From Microbacterium sp. UFMG61 (GTDB lineage: Bacteria > Actinomycetota > Actinomycetes > Actinomycetales > Microbacteriaceae), in assembly GCF_015354505.1 (NCBI RefSeq), contig NZ_JACAFP010000005.1:124001-188000 (forward strand): a DNA stretch of 64,000 bases, read 5' to 3'. The notes beneath the pieces were generated by a model. That model was not told the DNA's origin. It ran no database searches and worked only from the letters and a program-made list of their open reading frames with translations. The position numbers and the translations under genes are program-made. Every line of letters begins with the position of its first letter. Position 1 is the first letter of the stretch. This document shows, piece by piece, positions 53,450 to 63,044 of this stretch.

Positions 53450-53800
53450 GTGGCGCTTCTCAGCTCCGTCTCCGCCGTCGCCATATCTCGGCATTCAGAA
53501 TCAGGAAAGTGTTCCCCGCAATACCCGCAGGGGGCAAACTGCATCCGGGTTGGTACGGACTGGAACGGGACGACCGTGACCGGGTCTACCGCATACGTCT
53601 CTCGTGGAGCGTTCAGCGATCGGTTCACCGACTACGACGCGTTCTACGTCCCCGCTGGGTACTGCGCTCGCGCTTACCGAACCGCTGGAAAAGGAGCGGT
53701 CCAACTCGGCACCACGAACCGTATCGGCACGACAGGAAAATGGGTCAAGGTCGACAATCTGGGTGCTTACGTCGTTCTGAAGAGCGGCGTAAGCGGCTAG
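53450..53800 (+). CDS. Small hypothetical protein, possibly secreted or truncated
   Basis: 116 aa from a GTG at 53450. A short hydrophobic start MALLSSVSAVAIS could be a weak signal peptide. The rest is Gly/Thr/Tyr-rich (CIRVGTDWNGTTVTGSTAYV, FYVPAGYCARAYRTAGKG) with three Cys, like a secreted beta domain. Codon use is less biased than in its neighbours, suggesting transfer or a remnant of a larger gene. No ribosome site is clear. No family recognised. Confidence 0.45.
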   Translation: MALLSSVSAVAISRHSESGKCSPQYPQGANCIRVGTDWNGTTVTGSTAYVSRGAFSDRFTDYDAFYVPAGYCARAYRTAGKGAVQLGTTNRIGTTGKWVKVDNLGAYVVLKSGVSG

Positions 53801-53826
53801 ACAAGAGGAGCGCGACCGGCCAGACC

Positions 53827-54099
53827 CTACTTGCGGTCGAAGTCGAACGCCTTGAGCAGCTCGTCGACAGCCTTGTCGCGCTCCTCCCCGCCCTCCTCGA
53901 ACATGTGCGTCACGTGCGTGCGCAGATGGTTCTCGAGCAGCAGACGGTTCAGGGACTCCAGCGAACGCTGGATCGCGCGGGACTGCGTGATGATGTCCAT
54001 GCAGTACTCCTCGTTCTCGATCATCCGCGCGACGCCGCGCATCTGACCCTCGAGGATGCTGGTGCGGTGCAGTGCGCGCTTCTTGATGTCTTCGATCAC
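53827..54099 (-). CDS. CsoR/RcnR/FrmR family metal-sensing repressor
   Basis: 90 aa, all-helical. HRTSILEGQMRGVARMIENE is the DNA-facing helix region. Candidate ligands are Cys33 (EYCMDI), His58 (ENHLRT) and His62 (RTHVTHM). Copper CsoR has C-H-C at these places; C-H-H is the RcnR pattern, though the RcnR N-terminal His is absent. That hints at nickel, cobalt or zinc rather than Cu(I). No efflux gene is adjacent, so its target is unknown. Confidence 0.88.
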   Translation of the reverse strand: MIEDIKKRALHRTSILEGQMRGVARMIENEEYCMDIITQSRAIQRSLESLNRLLLENHLRTHVTHMFEEGGEERDKAVDELLKAFDFDRK

Positions 54100-54128
54100 G
54101 ATTCGAGGGTACTCGGATCCTGCCGCTG

Positions 54129-54248
54129 TCAGCCCTCGAACGGGTTCAGCACCGAGAGGCCGGGGATCTCGAAGTCCTTCGTGTTGCGCGTCACGAGACT
54201 CAGCCCGTGGTGCAGCGCGGTCAGCGCATCGCTCAGCTGGCAGTCCCG
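54129..54248 (-). pseudogene. 3' remnant of a PIN-domain (VapC-like) toxin gene
   Basis: The final 38 or so codons read QLSDALTALHHGLSLVTRNT then KDFEIPGLSVLNPFEG and a stop, the conserved VapC C-terminal end. The N-terminal ~90 residues with the PIN catalytic acids are missing. The remnant follows directly on the antitoxin gene 54252-54542. No toxin activity is possible. Confidence 0.8.
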
Positions 54249-54251
54249 ATG

Positions 54252-54542
54252 TCAGAGGTCGACATCACGCCCGAAATCGCGAGCCCTGTCGGCGGCGATC
54301 TCGTCCATAATCTGACCGAACAGATCGTCGGGATCTGCCCCGTCGGGCAGCGGCAGGATGATGTCCAGGAACGACCGAGAACCCGCGACCGGACCCGCAG
54401 TTCGGAGCCGTTCATACTCCCCGATGCTCAGCAGCACGTACGCGGGCGCGCCGTTTCGGGTGATTATCACGGGCTGGTCATCGGCGACCCGCTGAGCGCG
54501 GGCGGCGGATCGCTTGAACTCTCGGGCTGTCAAGGTGAACAC
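54252..54542 (-). CDS. Phd/YefM-type antitoxin
   Basis: 96 aa from a GTG with GAGG upstream. FTLTAREFKRSAARAQRVAD and DQPVIITRNGAPAYVLLSIG are the Phd/YefM DNA-binding N-terminal domain. The C-terminal half (FLDIILPLPDGADPDDLFGQ) would have wrapped the toxin. The partner PIN toxin downstream is truncated, so this is now an orphan antitoxin that may still bind its own promoter or counter related toxins. Confidence 0.85.
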   Translation of the reverse strand: MFTLTAREFKRSAARAQRVADDQPVIITRNGAPAYVLLSIGEYERLRTAGPVAGSRSFLDIILPLPDGADPDDLFGQIMDEIAADRARDFGRDVDL

Positions 54543-54659
54543 GATGGGCCTCGTCTCGGATGGTCGTGGAACTACATCCCAAGAATGGCTCGCGGATACG
54601 CCAGCTACCCGCCATACCGGAACAGGACCGGACACAGATCCCCGTGAAAGGATGACGTC

Positions 54660-55937
54660 ATGCCGCGAACCCCGATGGCGCTCCTGTCGCCCGCAGACCA
54701 GGTGCGACTGCGCGCCCTCCGCCGCATGAAGGCGGTGGCCCTCGGCGCACTGATCTTCATGGCCGTCGCGTTCGTGATCGCGTTCGCGTTCCAGGAACGG
54801 CAGCCGTGTCTGGCCTATGTGCGCGCCGCGGCCGAAGGCGGCATGGTCGGTGCCCTCGCCGACTGGTTCGCCGTGACCGCGCTGTTCCGGCGGCCCCTCG
54901 GACTGCCGATTCCGCACACGGCGATCATCCCGAACCGCAAAGACGAGATCGGCCGCACGCTCGGCGAGTTCGTCGAGACGAACTTCCTCGAGGCGAGCGT
55001 CGTACGCACCAAGCTCGCCAGCACCGCCATCTCGAAACGAGCCGGTGAGTGGCTGCGTGAGCCTGCGCACGCCGAGCGTGTGGCGGCTGAGGGAGCGACG
55101 ATCGCGACAGCCGTGCTCAACGCGCTCAGCGACGACGACGTGCGCGACCTCATCACCGACCTCGCCCGCGAGCACCTCGTCTCCCCCGAGTGGGGTCCGC
55201 CGGCCGGCGCCTGGCTCGAGAAGATCGTCGAGGCGGATGCCCACCATGGAGCCGTCGACCTCGCCGCCGACAGCATCGCCCGCTGGCTGGACGCGAACGC
55301 CGAGTCGTTCTCGGGGCTCATCTCGCGGAGACTCCCGGGGTGGGTGCCGAAGCTCGCGCACCGCTTCGTCGACGACACCGCCTACAACGAGGCGGTGAAG
55401 TTCGTGCGGGCCGTGCAGGCCGATCCGCAGCATCCGGCCCGCATCGCCGTCGACGGCTACCTCGCCCGTCTCGCCGACAGCCTGCAGAACGACCCGGCGA
55501 CCCGCGCGAAGCTCGAGAACGCCAAATCGTCGCTCTTCGACAGCCCCCGAGTGGGCGCCCTCGCCGCGGAGGCGTGGAACACGGCCAAGAACGGACTGCT
55601 CACCGCCCTCGCCGACCCCGAGAGCGGCCTGCGCGTGCGTGCAGCCCAGGCTCTGCAGGAGGTCGGCGACAGGCTGACGACGGATGCCGCGCTGCAGCAC
55701 CGCGTCGACACCTGGGTGTCGGATGCCGCCGTGTTCCTCGTCGACCGGTACCGCCACGACATCGCGTCGATCATCACAGACACCGTCGAGCGCTGGGACC
55801 CGGTCGAGACCACCGAGAAGATCGAGCTCATGGTGGGGCGTGACCTGCAGTACATCCGTCTGAACGGCACCTTCGTCGGCGCCCTTGCGGGGCTCGCCAT
55901 CTTCACGATCGCGCACCTGCTGATTCCCGGGGTCTGA
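54660..55937 (+). CDS. DUF445 family membrane protein
   Basis: 425 aa. An N-terminal helix (GALIFMAVAFVIAFAF), the family hallmark AAEGGMVGALADWFAVTALF with RRPLGLPIPHTAIIPNRKDE, a long helical middle, and a C-terminal membrane helix (TFVGALAGLAIFTIAHLLIP) give the YheB/DUF445 layout. AAGGATG precedes the ATG. Function not established in the family; envelope association is likely. The next gene begins 2 nt after the stop. Confidence 0.92.
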   Translation: MPRTPMALLSPADQVRLRALRRMKAVALGALIFMAVAFVIAFAFQERQPCLAYVRAAAEGGMVGALADWFAVTALFRRPLGLPIPHTAIIPNRKDEIGRTLGEFVETNFLEASVVRTKLASTAISKRAGEWLREPAHAERVAAEGATIATAVLNALSDDDVRDLITDLAREHLVSPEWGPPAGAWLEKIVEADAHHGAVDLAADSIARWLDANAESFSGLISRRLPGWVPKLAHRFVDDTAYNEAVKFVRAVQADPQHPARIAVDGYLARLADSLQNDPATRAKLENAKSSLFDSPRVGALAAEAWNTAKNGLLTALADPESGLRVRAAQALQEVGDRLTTDAALQHRVDTWVSDAAVFLVDRYRHDIASIITDTVERWDPVETTEKIELMVGRDLQYIRLNGTFVGALAGLAIFTIAHLLIPGV

Positions 55938-55939
55938 CC

Positions 55940-56473
55940 GTGCGGATCGTCGTGTCGGGCACTCACGCGAGCGGCAAGAGCACGCTGATCTCCGACTTCC
56001 ACGCGGCACATCCCGAGTACACGGTGCTCGGCGACCCGTTCGACGACATCGACTCCCACGATCCGAGCAGCGCGGCCTGCTTCGTGGCGCAGCTGCGCGT
56101 GACGGTCGCGCGTCTGCGGGAGTCGGCGGGCGAGAGATCCGTCATCTTCGAGCGCGGTCCCCTCGACTTCCTCGCCTACCTCACCGCGCTCGAGATGCTC
56201 GGCCGCGGAGACGACGCGCTCCTCGCGCGAGCCCACGAGCTGGTCGAGTCATCGATGGCCGACATCGATCTGATCGCCGTCGTGCCGCTGGATCCACGGC
56301 ATCCGATCGACCTTCCCGACGACGAGGACCCGGAGCTCCGAGAGGCGATGGAGGACGCTCTTCTCGAAGCACTCGACGATCTCGAACGCGCGGGCGACAT
56401 GCCTTCGATCGCGATGCTCACCGGGAGCCCTGGCGAGAGACTCGTGCAGTTGGAGCAGGCTGCGGCCCTCTGA
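55940..56473 (+). CDS. P-loop kinase-like ATPase
   Basis: 177 aa from a GTG at 55940. Walker A GTHASGKS at residues 7-14, then FERGPLDFLAYL and a late LEQAAAL end suggest an AAA/zeta-toxin-like or nucleotide-kinase fold (AAA_28 pattern). No membrane or DNA-binding segment. Probably co-transcribed with the DUF445 gene, which ends 2 nt earlier. Substrate unknown. Confidence 0.82.
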   Translation: MRIVVSGTHASGKSTLISDFHAAHPEYTVLGDPFDDIDSHDPSSAACFVAQLRVTVARLRESAGERSVIFERGPLDFLAYLTALEMLGRGDDALLARAHELVESSMADIDLIAVVPLDPRHPIDLPDDEDPELREAMEDALLEALDDLERAGDMPSIAMLTGSPGERLVQLEQAAAL

Positions 56474-56544
56474 GACCGGGTCCGCCGTGGCCGAGACGCA
56501 CGGCAGCTCCAGGACCTCATCACTCGTCCGACCTGACATTCCGG

Positions 56545-56934
56545 TCAGAGGAACAGCGGGAGCAACGATCCGACGAGACCGATCACGCCGACACCCGCGA
56601 ACACGATCCCGAGCGTCGTGACAACTCGTCGCAGATGCGGCGGATCCCCCACGCGAGCGCGAGAGGGATCGTTCGCACTGACGACGCCGGGCGCCCAGCC
56701 CTCGTGCGGAATCACGGACTCGCCGCGCTTCAGCGGCCTCTCGTGAAAGTCTCCCCCGGCGAACCAGCGGGCGAACGACGAGCCCTCCCGTTCGACGATC
56801 GCGATCTCGATGCGGTGCCACGGGCCTTCGATCGCACGGATCAGCATTGCCAGCAGGAGCAGCGGCAGCCCGATTCCCAACCCCACCCAGGACAGCACCT
56901 CGCCGACGAGAGCGAGGGTCTCCAGAGCGTCCAT
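56545..56934 (-). CDS. Two-helix membrane protein of unknown function
   Basis: 129 aa starting MDALETLALVGEVLSWVGLG. One helix at each end (LGIGLPLLLLAMLIRA and LGIVFAGVGVIGLVGSLLPL) flank a soluble loop (HRIEIAIVEREGSSFARWFA). TACGAT six nt before the ATG suggests a leaderless mRNA. Convergent with the P-loop gene. No family recognised. Confidence 0.75.
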   Translation of the reverse strand: MDALETLALVGEVLSWVGLGIGLPLLLLAMLIRAIEGPWHRIEIAIVEREGSSFARWFAGGDFHERPLKRGESVIPHEGWAPGVVSANDPSRARVGDPPHLRRVVTTLGIVFAGVGVIGLVGSLLPLFL

Positions 56935-56997
56935 GGCTCTATCGTAAAGTCGCCGATCGGCGGTCGCGGCGCCTCCGCCTCGGCGCGGCTCACCGCC

Positions 56998-58071
56998 TCA
57001 CAGCTCGTCGGCGCCCGGAGTCGTCGGTTCCCTCTCCCAGATGGCCCCGCCCTCGACTCGGCGCCACTGCTGACGGGGACCCTCCCATTCGCGCGCGGCA
57101 TCGGTGAGCCACATCGTGGAATCGGGCGCCCACCCGGCGATCACGGTCGCACGCTCGTCGTCGACATCGATCAGCCGCGTGGCTGCCGAGAGGTATCCGA
57201 GGGTCGTGAGATGCACGGCATCCCACCGCTGCGCGACGCTCTCCCAATCAGGGATGACCCATCGGCCGTCGCGACCCGTGACCCAGAACCAATCGTGGCG
57301 ACGCGAGGCGGTCACATCCATCGGGTACTCGCGGCACAGCTCGGCCCAGTCCTCGCCCGACGACACCTCGAGAATCCGCCCCGCCCCACGGACGGGGATG
57401 ATGGTCGCCACCTCCCAGCCGAGGGAATCCTCGACGTACTGGAGCGCGTCCAGCACCCGCGCTCTCGTGGTGAGGAGCTCCCCCGGGAGCGACCACCAGG
57501 TCCCCGAAGCCCCGGCACGGGGGTCCGCAGTCCGATCGATGATCGACCGCCTCTCGTTCGCCTGCTGCTCGGCGGTCCACCTCGCGAGAACCGCAGCCGG
57601 GTCGCGCTCGATCGGCGCGCTGTCCGACTCGGGGCGCCAGTCGACCGCCCACTGCGTCGTCGTGAACGGCGCACTCAGTTCCGGCATCGCCGCGACCAGC
57701 CGCTCGGCGACGGGGCGCAGAGCCTCTCTCACCCGCGGCAGTGCGGCCACGAGGTCCGCTCCGTCCGCGTGCTGCCAGTACCGGGCGTGGTCGACCGATT
57801 CGCCCATGGCATCCCTCACCGCATCTTCAGAGATCGGCGCCGTCAGATCGGAACGGAGGATGAGGTCGGCGACCTCGGCCTCGGTGACGGTGGGATCCTC
57901 GACATCGTCGCCACCCTCGACGCCGAAGCGGATGATCGTCCCCGGATTCGGATCGAGCTGGTGACCGAGCCAGAACACGGCCGACCTCACGGCATCGTCG
58001 GCACCGACCACGACGGAGAGGCACAGGCGACGTCCTCGAGGTCCTCTCAGGAGTTCGTCGGAGATGGTCAT
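56998..58071 (-). CDS. Hypothetical protein of unknown function
   Basis: 357 aa starting MTISDELLRGPRGRRLCLSV; the frame to 58152 is trimmed because it overlaps the next gene. Trp-rich, soluble, with SAVFWLGHQLDPNPG, SRRHDWFWVTGRDGRWVIPD and DSTMWLTDAAREWEGP. No known motif found. It follows the Gfo/Idh gene by 25 bp on the same strand. May be a Microbacteriaceae-specific protein; function not predicted. Confidence 0.75.
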   Translation of the reverse strand: MTISDELLRGPRGRRLCLSVVVGADDAVRSAVFWLGHQLDPNPGTIIRFGVEGGDDVEDPTVTEAEVADLILRSDLTAPISEDAVRDAMGESVDHARYWQHADGADLVAALPRVREALRPVAERLVAAMPELSAPFTTTQWAVDWRPESDSAPIERDPAAVLARWTAEQQANERRSIIDRTADPRAGASGTWWSLPGELLTTRARVLDALQYVEDSLGWEVATIIPVRGAGRILEVSSGEDWAELCREYPMDVTASRRHDWFWVTGRDGRWVIPDWESVAQRWDAVHLTTLGYLSAATRLIDVDDERATVIAGWAPDSTMWLTDAAREWEGPRQQWRRVEGGAIWEREPTTPGADEL

Positions 58072-58096
58072 GGTGAACGTCGGGTACCGGAAATGC

Positions 58097-59140
58097 TCAG
58101 ACGCTGGATGACCCGGACGCGCTGATCGCGGCCCGCGCGACGTCGATGACATGCATCACGCCGACGACGTCATCGTGCGTGTGCACCGGGGACTCCACTC
58201 GCCCTTCGGACACATAGGAGGCGAGAGCTGTCGCCTGATATCCGAGCCCGTCGTGCACGGCCTCGAACCGGTTGTCCGTGAACGAGGCCGTCTCAGACGA
58301 TCCGAACCCGCCGATGGTCACGCTGATCGACGAGGGGCCGAAGAACGGGCTGCCGATCTCGATGCGGCCGCGCGAGCCGAGCACCGCAGCCTTCACGGGG
58401 AGCGCGGTCTGCAGAGAGGTGCTGGCGAACGCCCGCGCGCCCGAGGCGTATGACATCAGCACATCGGCGCTGACATCCACTCCCCCGGGGCCGCTGTCTC
58501 CTCTGGCCACGATCTCGGCCGGAGCGCCGAGGACCGACGATGCGAAGGAGATCGGATAGACCCCGGCATCGAGCAGGGCGCCCCCACCGAGCGCCGGATC
58601 CCAGAGCCGGTGCTCCGGCAGGTAGGGCATCGTGAAGCCGAAGTCGGCAGTGACGAGCCGCACGTCGCCGATCGCGCCGTCGGCGAGAACCTTCCGCATC
58701 ACGTCGGACTGCGGCAGATACCTGGTCCACATCGCCTCCATGACGAGCACCCCTGCAGCGCGACCGGCATCCGTGATCTCGCGCGCCTCATCGGCCGACA
58801 TCGCGATCGGCTTCTCGATGAGCACGTGCTTGCCTGCGGCGATCGCAGCGAGCGCCTGTTCGCGGTGCAGCGGATGCGGCGTGGCGACATAGACGACGTC
58901 GATCTCGGGGTCGGCGACGAGCGCCTCGATGCTCGGCAGCACCCGCGCGATGCCGTGCTCGGCGGCGAACGCCTCGGTCTTGACTCGGTCTCGCGCCGTG
59001 ACCGCGACCGCGCGCTGCTCGGTGTGCGCGTGGATCGCATGCACGAACTTCCCGGCGATGCCCGTGCCGATCACGCCCCACCGGAGCGCGGGGACGGCGG
59101 TCGGGTCCGGCAGCGACGGGGAAGGGAGCGTCAGCGACAT
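58097..59140 (-). CDS. Gfo/Idh/MocA family oxidoreductase
   Basis: 347 aa starting MSLTLPSPSLPDPTAVPALR with AAAGG about 9 nt upstream. Rossmann motif WGVIGTGIAGKFVHAI, DVVYVATPHPLHREQ, VLIEKPIAMSADEARE (EKP), EAMWTRYLPQ and GGGALLDAGVYPI. The last three are characteristic of dihydrodiol/D-xylose dehydrogenase-type members. Probably NADP-linked oxidation of a sugar. The 71-bp gap to the hut operon and lack of related genes leave the substrate open. Confidence 0.9.
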   Translation of the reverse strand: MSLTLPSPSLPDPTAVPALRWGVIGTGIAGKFVHAIHAHTEQRAVAVTARDRVKTEAFAAEHGIARVLPSIEALVADPEIDVVYVATPHPLHREQALAAIAAGKHVLIEKPIAMSADEAREITDAGRAAGVLVMEAMWTRYLPQSDVMRKVLADGAIGDVRLVTADFGFTMPYLPEHRLWDPALGGGALLDAGVYPISFASSVLGAPAEIVARGDSGPGGVDVSADVLMSYASGARAFASTSLQTALPVKAAVLGSRGRIEIGSPFFGPSSISVTIGGFGSSETASFTDNRFEAVHDGLGYQATALASYVSEGRVESPVHTHDDVVGVMHVIDVARAAISASGSSSV

Positions 59141-59210
59141 CGATGAGCCTTTCGAGAATCGAGGGATGCCACCAGCGTAGACATCGCCTACTCTCACGCC
59201 GCCCGCGGGC

Positions 59211-60116
59211 TCAGCGCGTCGCGAGGCCCGCGAGCATCTCCAGCACGCAGAGGGCGGCGAGCCGCACCGTGCGCAGGTCGTCGGTGTCGGCCGTCGCATC
59301 GACCTCGGCGATATCCGCACTGACCACCCGAGGGTCGGCGACGATCGAGCGCACGAGAGCGCGAAGCTCCCACGCGGCGAACCCTCCGGGGACGCTCGCC
59401 GGACAGCCGGGCGCTGCAGCCCGGTCGGCGGCGTCGACGTCGACATCGAGATGGATGCGGGAGGCGGCGCCCGCTCCCGCGATCGCCATCGCCTCGGTGA
59501 CGACCTCGGCGATGCCCCGGCGCCGCACCTCATCGAGCGTGATGACCCGGATGCCCCAGTCAGCGGCCCGCGCCGCATAGGCCGCCGAGTTCGCGAAGTC
59601 GGCGATGCCGATCTGCACGATCCGCGTCGGGTCGATGCGCTCGCCGTCAGGGGCGTCTTCGATGAGACGCCGCACAGGCGAGCCGTTCGACACGCCGTCG
59701 CGCAGATCGAAGTGCGCATCGATCGTGATCAGCCCGGTGGCCCCGGCTCCCCGCGCGACCGGGTAGGTCAGCGCGTTGTCGCCGCCGAGAGCGATCACGA
59801 GACGAGCGGATTCGGCGAGCTCGTGCACACGCCCGACCGTCGCCGCGATGCCGGCTTCACCGTCGGGCTCCGCCACATCCCCGGCATCGAGCACGCGCAG
59901 CGCCTCGGCGAGATCGACGACGGGCGGGCCCATCAGCGTGGCGCTGTAGCGGGTCAGCGCCTCACGGATCGCGGCGGGCGTCGCGTGAGCGCCGGTCGGC
60001 GACAGCGAGGTGCGCCAGGTCGGAATGCCGATCAGCACGGCATCCGCGTCATCCCCCGCGGCGAACGCGGGCCAGGATCCGGCGCGCGGCCAAAGCTCAT
60101 CGTGCGACAGAGCCAT
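59211..60116 (-). CDS. hutG: Formimidoylglutamase (arginase family)
   Basis: 301 aa. Last enzyme of the hut operon here, splitting N-formimidoyl-L-glutamate to glutamate and formamide. Arginase-fold metal motifs TIDAHFDLR and [16 protein letters not shown] are present; the usual GGDH reads GGDN ([13 protein letters not shown]). CGAGGAACGGAG lies before the ATG. It overlaps hutI by 20 nt. Position in the operon supports the name more than the motifs alone do. Confidence 0.88.
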   Translation of the reverse strand: MALSHDELWPRAGSWPAFAAGDDADAVLIGIPTWRTSLSPTGAHATPAAIREALTRYSATLMGPPVVDLAEALRVLDAGDVAEPDGEAGIAATVGRVHELAESARLVIALGGDNALTYPVARGAGATGLITIDAHFDLRDGVSNGSPVRRLIEDAPDGERIDPTRIVQIGIADFANSAAYAARAADWGIRVITLDEVRRRGIAEVVTEAMAIAGAGAASRIHLDVDVDAADRAAAPGCPASVPGGFAAWELRALVRSIVADPRVVSADIAEVDATADTDDLRTVRLAALCVLEMLAGLATR

Positions 60117-61317
60117 AATTCTCCGTTCCTCGTGCCTCGTCGGATGCCGCGAAGACCGCGACCCCGTCCTTCCACACCCGATCGACGAGGGGCACTCCGG
60201 GCCGATACGCCAGGTGGATGCGCGTCGGCGCTTTCAGCAGAACCAGATCTGCCCGCGCGCCCGGAGCGATCACGCCGACATCGTCACGACGCAGCGCCCG
60301 CGCTCCCCCGGCGGTCGCCGACCAGACAGCCTCGGCAGGGGTCATGCCCATGTCGCGCACCGCGATCGCGATGCAGAACGGCATCGACGATGTGAAGCTC
60401 GACCCGGGGTTCGTGTCGCAGGCGATCGCCACGGTGACACCCGCGTCGATCAGTCGACGCGCGTCGGGATACGGCTGCCTGGTCGAGAACTCGACGCCGG
60501 GCAGGAGAGTGAGCACGGTGTCGGAGGCGGCGAGCGCTGCGATGTCGTCATCGGTCAGGTAGGTGCCGTGATCGATCGACGCCGCGCCGAGCTCGACCGC
60601 GAGACGCGCCCCGTCGCCCGGACCGAGCTGGCTCGCGTGCACTCGGGGCAGGAGACCCTTCGCTATTCCTGCCTCGAGCACCCGCCGCGACTGCGCGACC
60701 GAGAACGCTCCGGTCTCGCAGAACACGTCGACCCACTTCGCATGCGGAGCGCACGCGTCGAGCATCGGGCCCGTCACCAGCTCGACATACTCGTCGGCAC
60801 GGTCGACGTACTCGACCGGAACGACGTGCGCACCGAGGAATGTGACCTCCGGCGTGACCTCGGCGGCCAGTCGCACGAGGCGCTGTTCATCCAGGACGCT
60901 CAGTCCGTAACCGCTCTTGATCTCGACCGTCGTGGTGCCCTGCGCGAGCATCTCGTCCACGAATTCCCGCAGGCGTTCACGCAGCTGGCCATCGCTCGCC
61001 GCTCGCGTCTCCGCGACGGTCGAGCGGATGCCGCCCGCGGCATACTTCTGACCGGCCATCCGCGCCTCGAACTCGGACGCACGATCACCGCCGAACACGA
61101 GGTGGCTGTGGCTGTCGACGAACCCCGGGACGACCGCGTGACCACCGGCATCGATGATCTCGTCGGCATCGGGTGCGGCATCCACCGATCCGACCCAGGC
61201 GATCCGTCCGCCCTCGATCAGCACAGCGGCATCGCGCAGCGTGCCGAAGCGGTCTCCCTCAGGAGAGGCGACGTTGGTCGTCAACTCGCCGATGTTCGTG
61301 ATCAGCGTGGCGCTCAC
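60097..61317 (-). CDS. hutI: Imidazolonepropionase
   Basis: 406 aa from a GTG at 61317. Opens imidazolone-propionate to N-formimidoyl-glutamate. Amidohydrolase motifs: [20 protein letters not shown] (metal His pair), [50 protein letters not shown] and CDTNPGSSF. Its start overlaps hutU by 4 nt and its stop overlaps hutG. Full length for the family. Confidence 0.96.
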   Translation of the reverse strand: MSATLITNIGELTTNVASPEGDRFGTLRDAAVLIEGGRIAWVGSVDAAPDADEIIDAGGHAVVPGFVDSHSHLVFGGDRASEFEARMAGQKYAAGGIRSTVAETRAASDGQLRERLREFVDEMLAQGTTTVEIKSGYGLSVLDEQRLVRLAAEVTPEVTFLGAHVVPVEYVDRADEYVELVTGPMLDACAPHAKWVDVFCETGAFSVAQSRRVLEAGIAKGLLPRVHASQLGPGDGARLAVELGAASIDHGTYLTDDDIAALAASDTVLTLLPGVEFSTRQPYPDARRLIDAGVTVAIACDTNPGSSFTSSMPFCIAIAVRDMGMTPAEAVWSATAGGARALRRDDVGVIAPGARADLVLLKAPTRIHLAYRPGVPLVDRVWKDGVAVFAASDEARGTENYGSVAR

Positions 61318-63044
61318 AGCATCGGCACCTTCAGGCCGCGCTCGCGAGCGATCTCGCGCGCATGCTCGTATCCGGCGTCGACGTGTCGCATGACTCCGGT
61401 GCCGGGGTCATTGGTCAGCACGCGCTCGAGCTTCTCGGCGGCGAGCGCCGAACCGTCGGCGACGCTGACCTGACCGGCATGGATCGAGCGGCCGATGCCG
61501 ACGCCGCCGCCGTGATGCAGAGACACCCACGAGGCACCGGATGCCGTGTTGAGCAGCGCATTCAGCAGGGGCCAGTCGGCGATCGCATCCGAACCGTCCT
61601 TCATCGACTCGGTCTCGCGGTACGGCGAGGCGACGGATCCCGAGTCGAGGTGGTCCCGGCCGATCACGATCGGCGCCGACAGCTCACCCGAGGCGACCAT
61701 CTCGTTGAACTTGAGACCGGCCAGATGACGCTCCTTGTATCCGAGCCAGCAGATGCGCGCGGGCAGACCCTCGAAGTGCACGGTCGAGCCGGCCTTCTCG
61801 AGCCAGCGGTGCAGCGGCTTGTCGTCGGGGAAGAGCTCGGCGATCGCCCGGTCGGTCTTGTAGATGTCCTCGGGGTCGCCCGAGAGAGCCGCCCAGCGGA
61901 ACGGCCCGCGGCCCTCTTCGAACTGGGGACGGATGTATGCCGGCACGAAGCCGGGGAACTCGAAGGCCCGGTCGAAGCCGCCCAGCTGCGCTTCGGCCCG
62001 GATCGAGTTGCCGTAATCGAAGACCGCCGCCCCCGCATCCTGGAACGCGACCATCGCGGCGACGTGCTGTGCCATCGACTCGCGCGAGCGGTGGGTGAAG
62101 GCCTCAGCATCCCGTTCGGCCTCGGCCTTCCAGTCGGCGACCGAAATGCCCACCGGCAGGTAGGCGAGCGGGTCGTGGGCGCTGGTCTGATCCGTGACGA
62201 TGTCGATCGGCACACCGCGGCGCAGCAGCTCGGGGAAGACTTCGGCCGCATTGCCGACCACGCCGACCGAGAGGGCCTCTCCCGCCTGCTTCGCGGCGAC
62301 GACCCGGGCGACGGCCGCGTCGAGGTCGGTCGTGTACTCGTCGAGGTATCCGTGCTCGACCCGGCGCGCGAGGCGCGACTCGTCGACGTCGACGATCAGC
62401 ACCACGCCGTCGTTGAGGGTCACGGCGAGCGGCTGCGCGCCGCCCATCCCTCCGGCACCGCCGGTGAGGGTCAGCGTGCCCTGGAGCGAGTCCCTGCCCA
62501 GTGAGCGCGCGACCGCCGAGAAGGTCTCATAGGTGCCCTGCAGGATGCCCTGGGTGCCGATGTAGATCCACGACCCCGCGGTCATCTGGCCGTACATGAT
62601 CAGGCCGAGCTCTTCGAGCTTGCGGAACTCGGGCCAAGTGGCCCAGTCGCCCACGAGGTTCGAGTTGGCGATCAGCACGCGGGGCGCCCACTCGTGCGTG
62701 CGGAAGACGCCGACCGGTTTGCCCGACTGCACGAGCAGCGTCTCGTCGGGCTCGAGCTCGTCGAGCGTGCGGACGATCGCGTCGTACGCCTCCCAGCTGC
62801 GAGCGGCCTTTCCGGTGCCGCCGTACACGACGAGGTCTTCGGGGTGCTCGGCGACCTCGGGGTCGAGGTTGTTCATGAGCATCCGCTTGGCGGCCTCGGC
62901 ACCCCAGCTCTTGGCGGTGCGCTGGTTGCCGCGGGCGGCGCGGACCACGCGCGGCCCCCGGTTCCCCGAGCCCTCCTGGGTCCCCGAGCCCTCCCGGGTC
63001 CCCGAGCCCTCCCGGGTCCCTGAGCTTGTCGAAGGGTCAGTCAT
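61314..63044 (-). CDS. hutU: Urocanate hydratase
   Basis: 576 aa; converts urocanate to imidazolone-propionate using tightly bound NAD. Recognised by [57 protein letters not shown] and RIC-containing [14 protein letters not shown]. The first ~28 residues ([11 protein letters not shown], then repeats of [12 protein letters not shown]) are extra and encoded by a REP unit plus three 18-bp repeats. AAGGAG precedes the ATG, which overlaps hutH by 8 nt. Confidence 0.97.
   Translation of the reverse strand: MTDPSTSSGTREGSGTREGSGTQEGSGNRGPRVVRAARGNQRTAKSWGAEAAKRMLMNNLDPEVAEHPEDLVVYGGTGKAARSWEAYDAIVRTLDELEPDETLLVQSGKPVGVFRTHEWAPRVLIANSNLVGDWATWPEFRKLEELGLIMYGQMTAGSWIYIGTQGILQGTYETFSAVARSLGRDSLQGTLTLTGGAGGMGGAQPLAVTLNDGVVLIVDVDESRLARRVEHGYLDEYTTDLDAAVARVVAAKQAGEALSVGVVGNAAEVFPELLRRGVPIDIVTDQTSAHDPLAYLPVGISVADWKAEAERDAEAFTHRSRESMAQHVAAMVAFQDAGAAVFDYGNSIRAEAQLGGFDRAFEFPGFVPAYIRPQFEEGRGPFRWAALSGDPEDIYKTDRAIAELFPDDKPLHRWLEKAGSTVHFEGLPARICWLGYKERHLAGLKFNEMVASGELSAPIVIGRDHLDSGSVASPYRETESMKDGSDAIADWPLLNALLNTASGASWVSLHHGGGVGIGRSIHAGQVSVADGSALAAEKLERVLTNDPGTGVMRHVDAGYEHAREIARERGLKVPML
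62963..63038. repeat. Three 18-bp tandem repeats plus REP-like unit inside hutU
   Basis: Units at 62963-62980, 62981-62998 and 62999-63016 share the form TCCCCGAGCCCTCCYGGG. They are followed by a REP-like unit (63014-63038) with core TGAGCTTGTCGAAG. The 25-bp unit matches 22 of 25 positions of the one at 39553-39577. All are translated as the hutU N terminus. Confidence 0.8.

Noticed and set aside
62963..63016. Three 18-bp repeats considered as a CRISPR or VNTR array
   Set aside because: Repeats are contiguous without spacers and are translated in frame as part of hutU; no cas genes.
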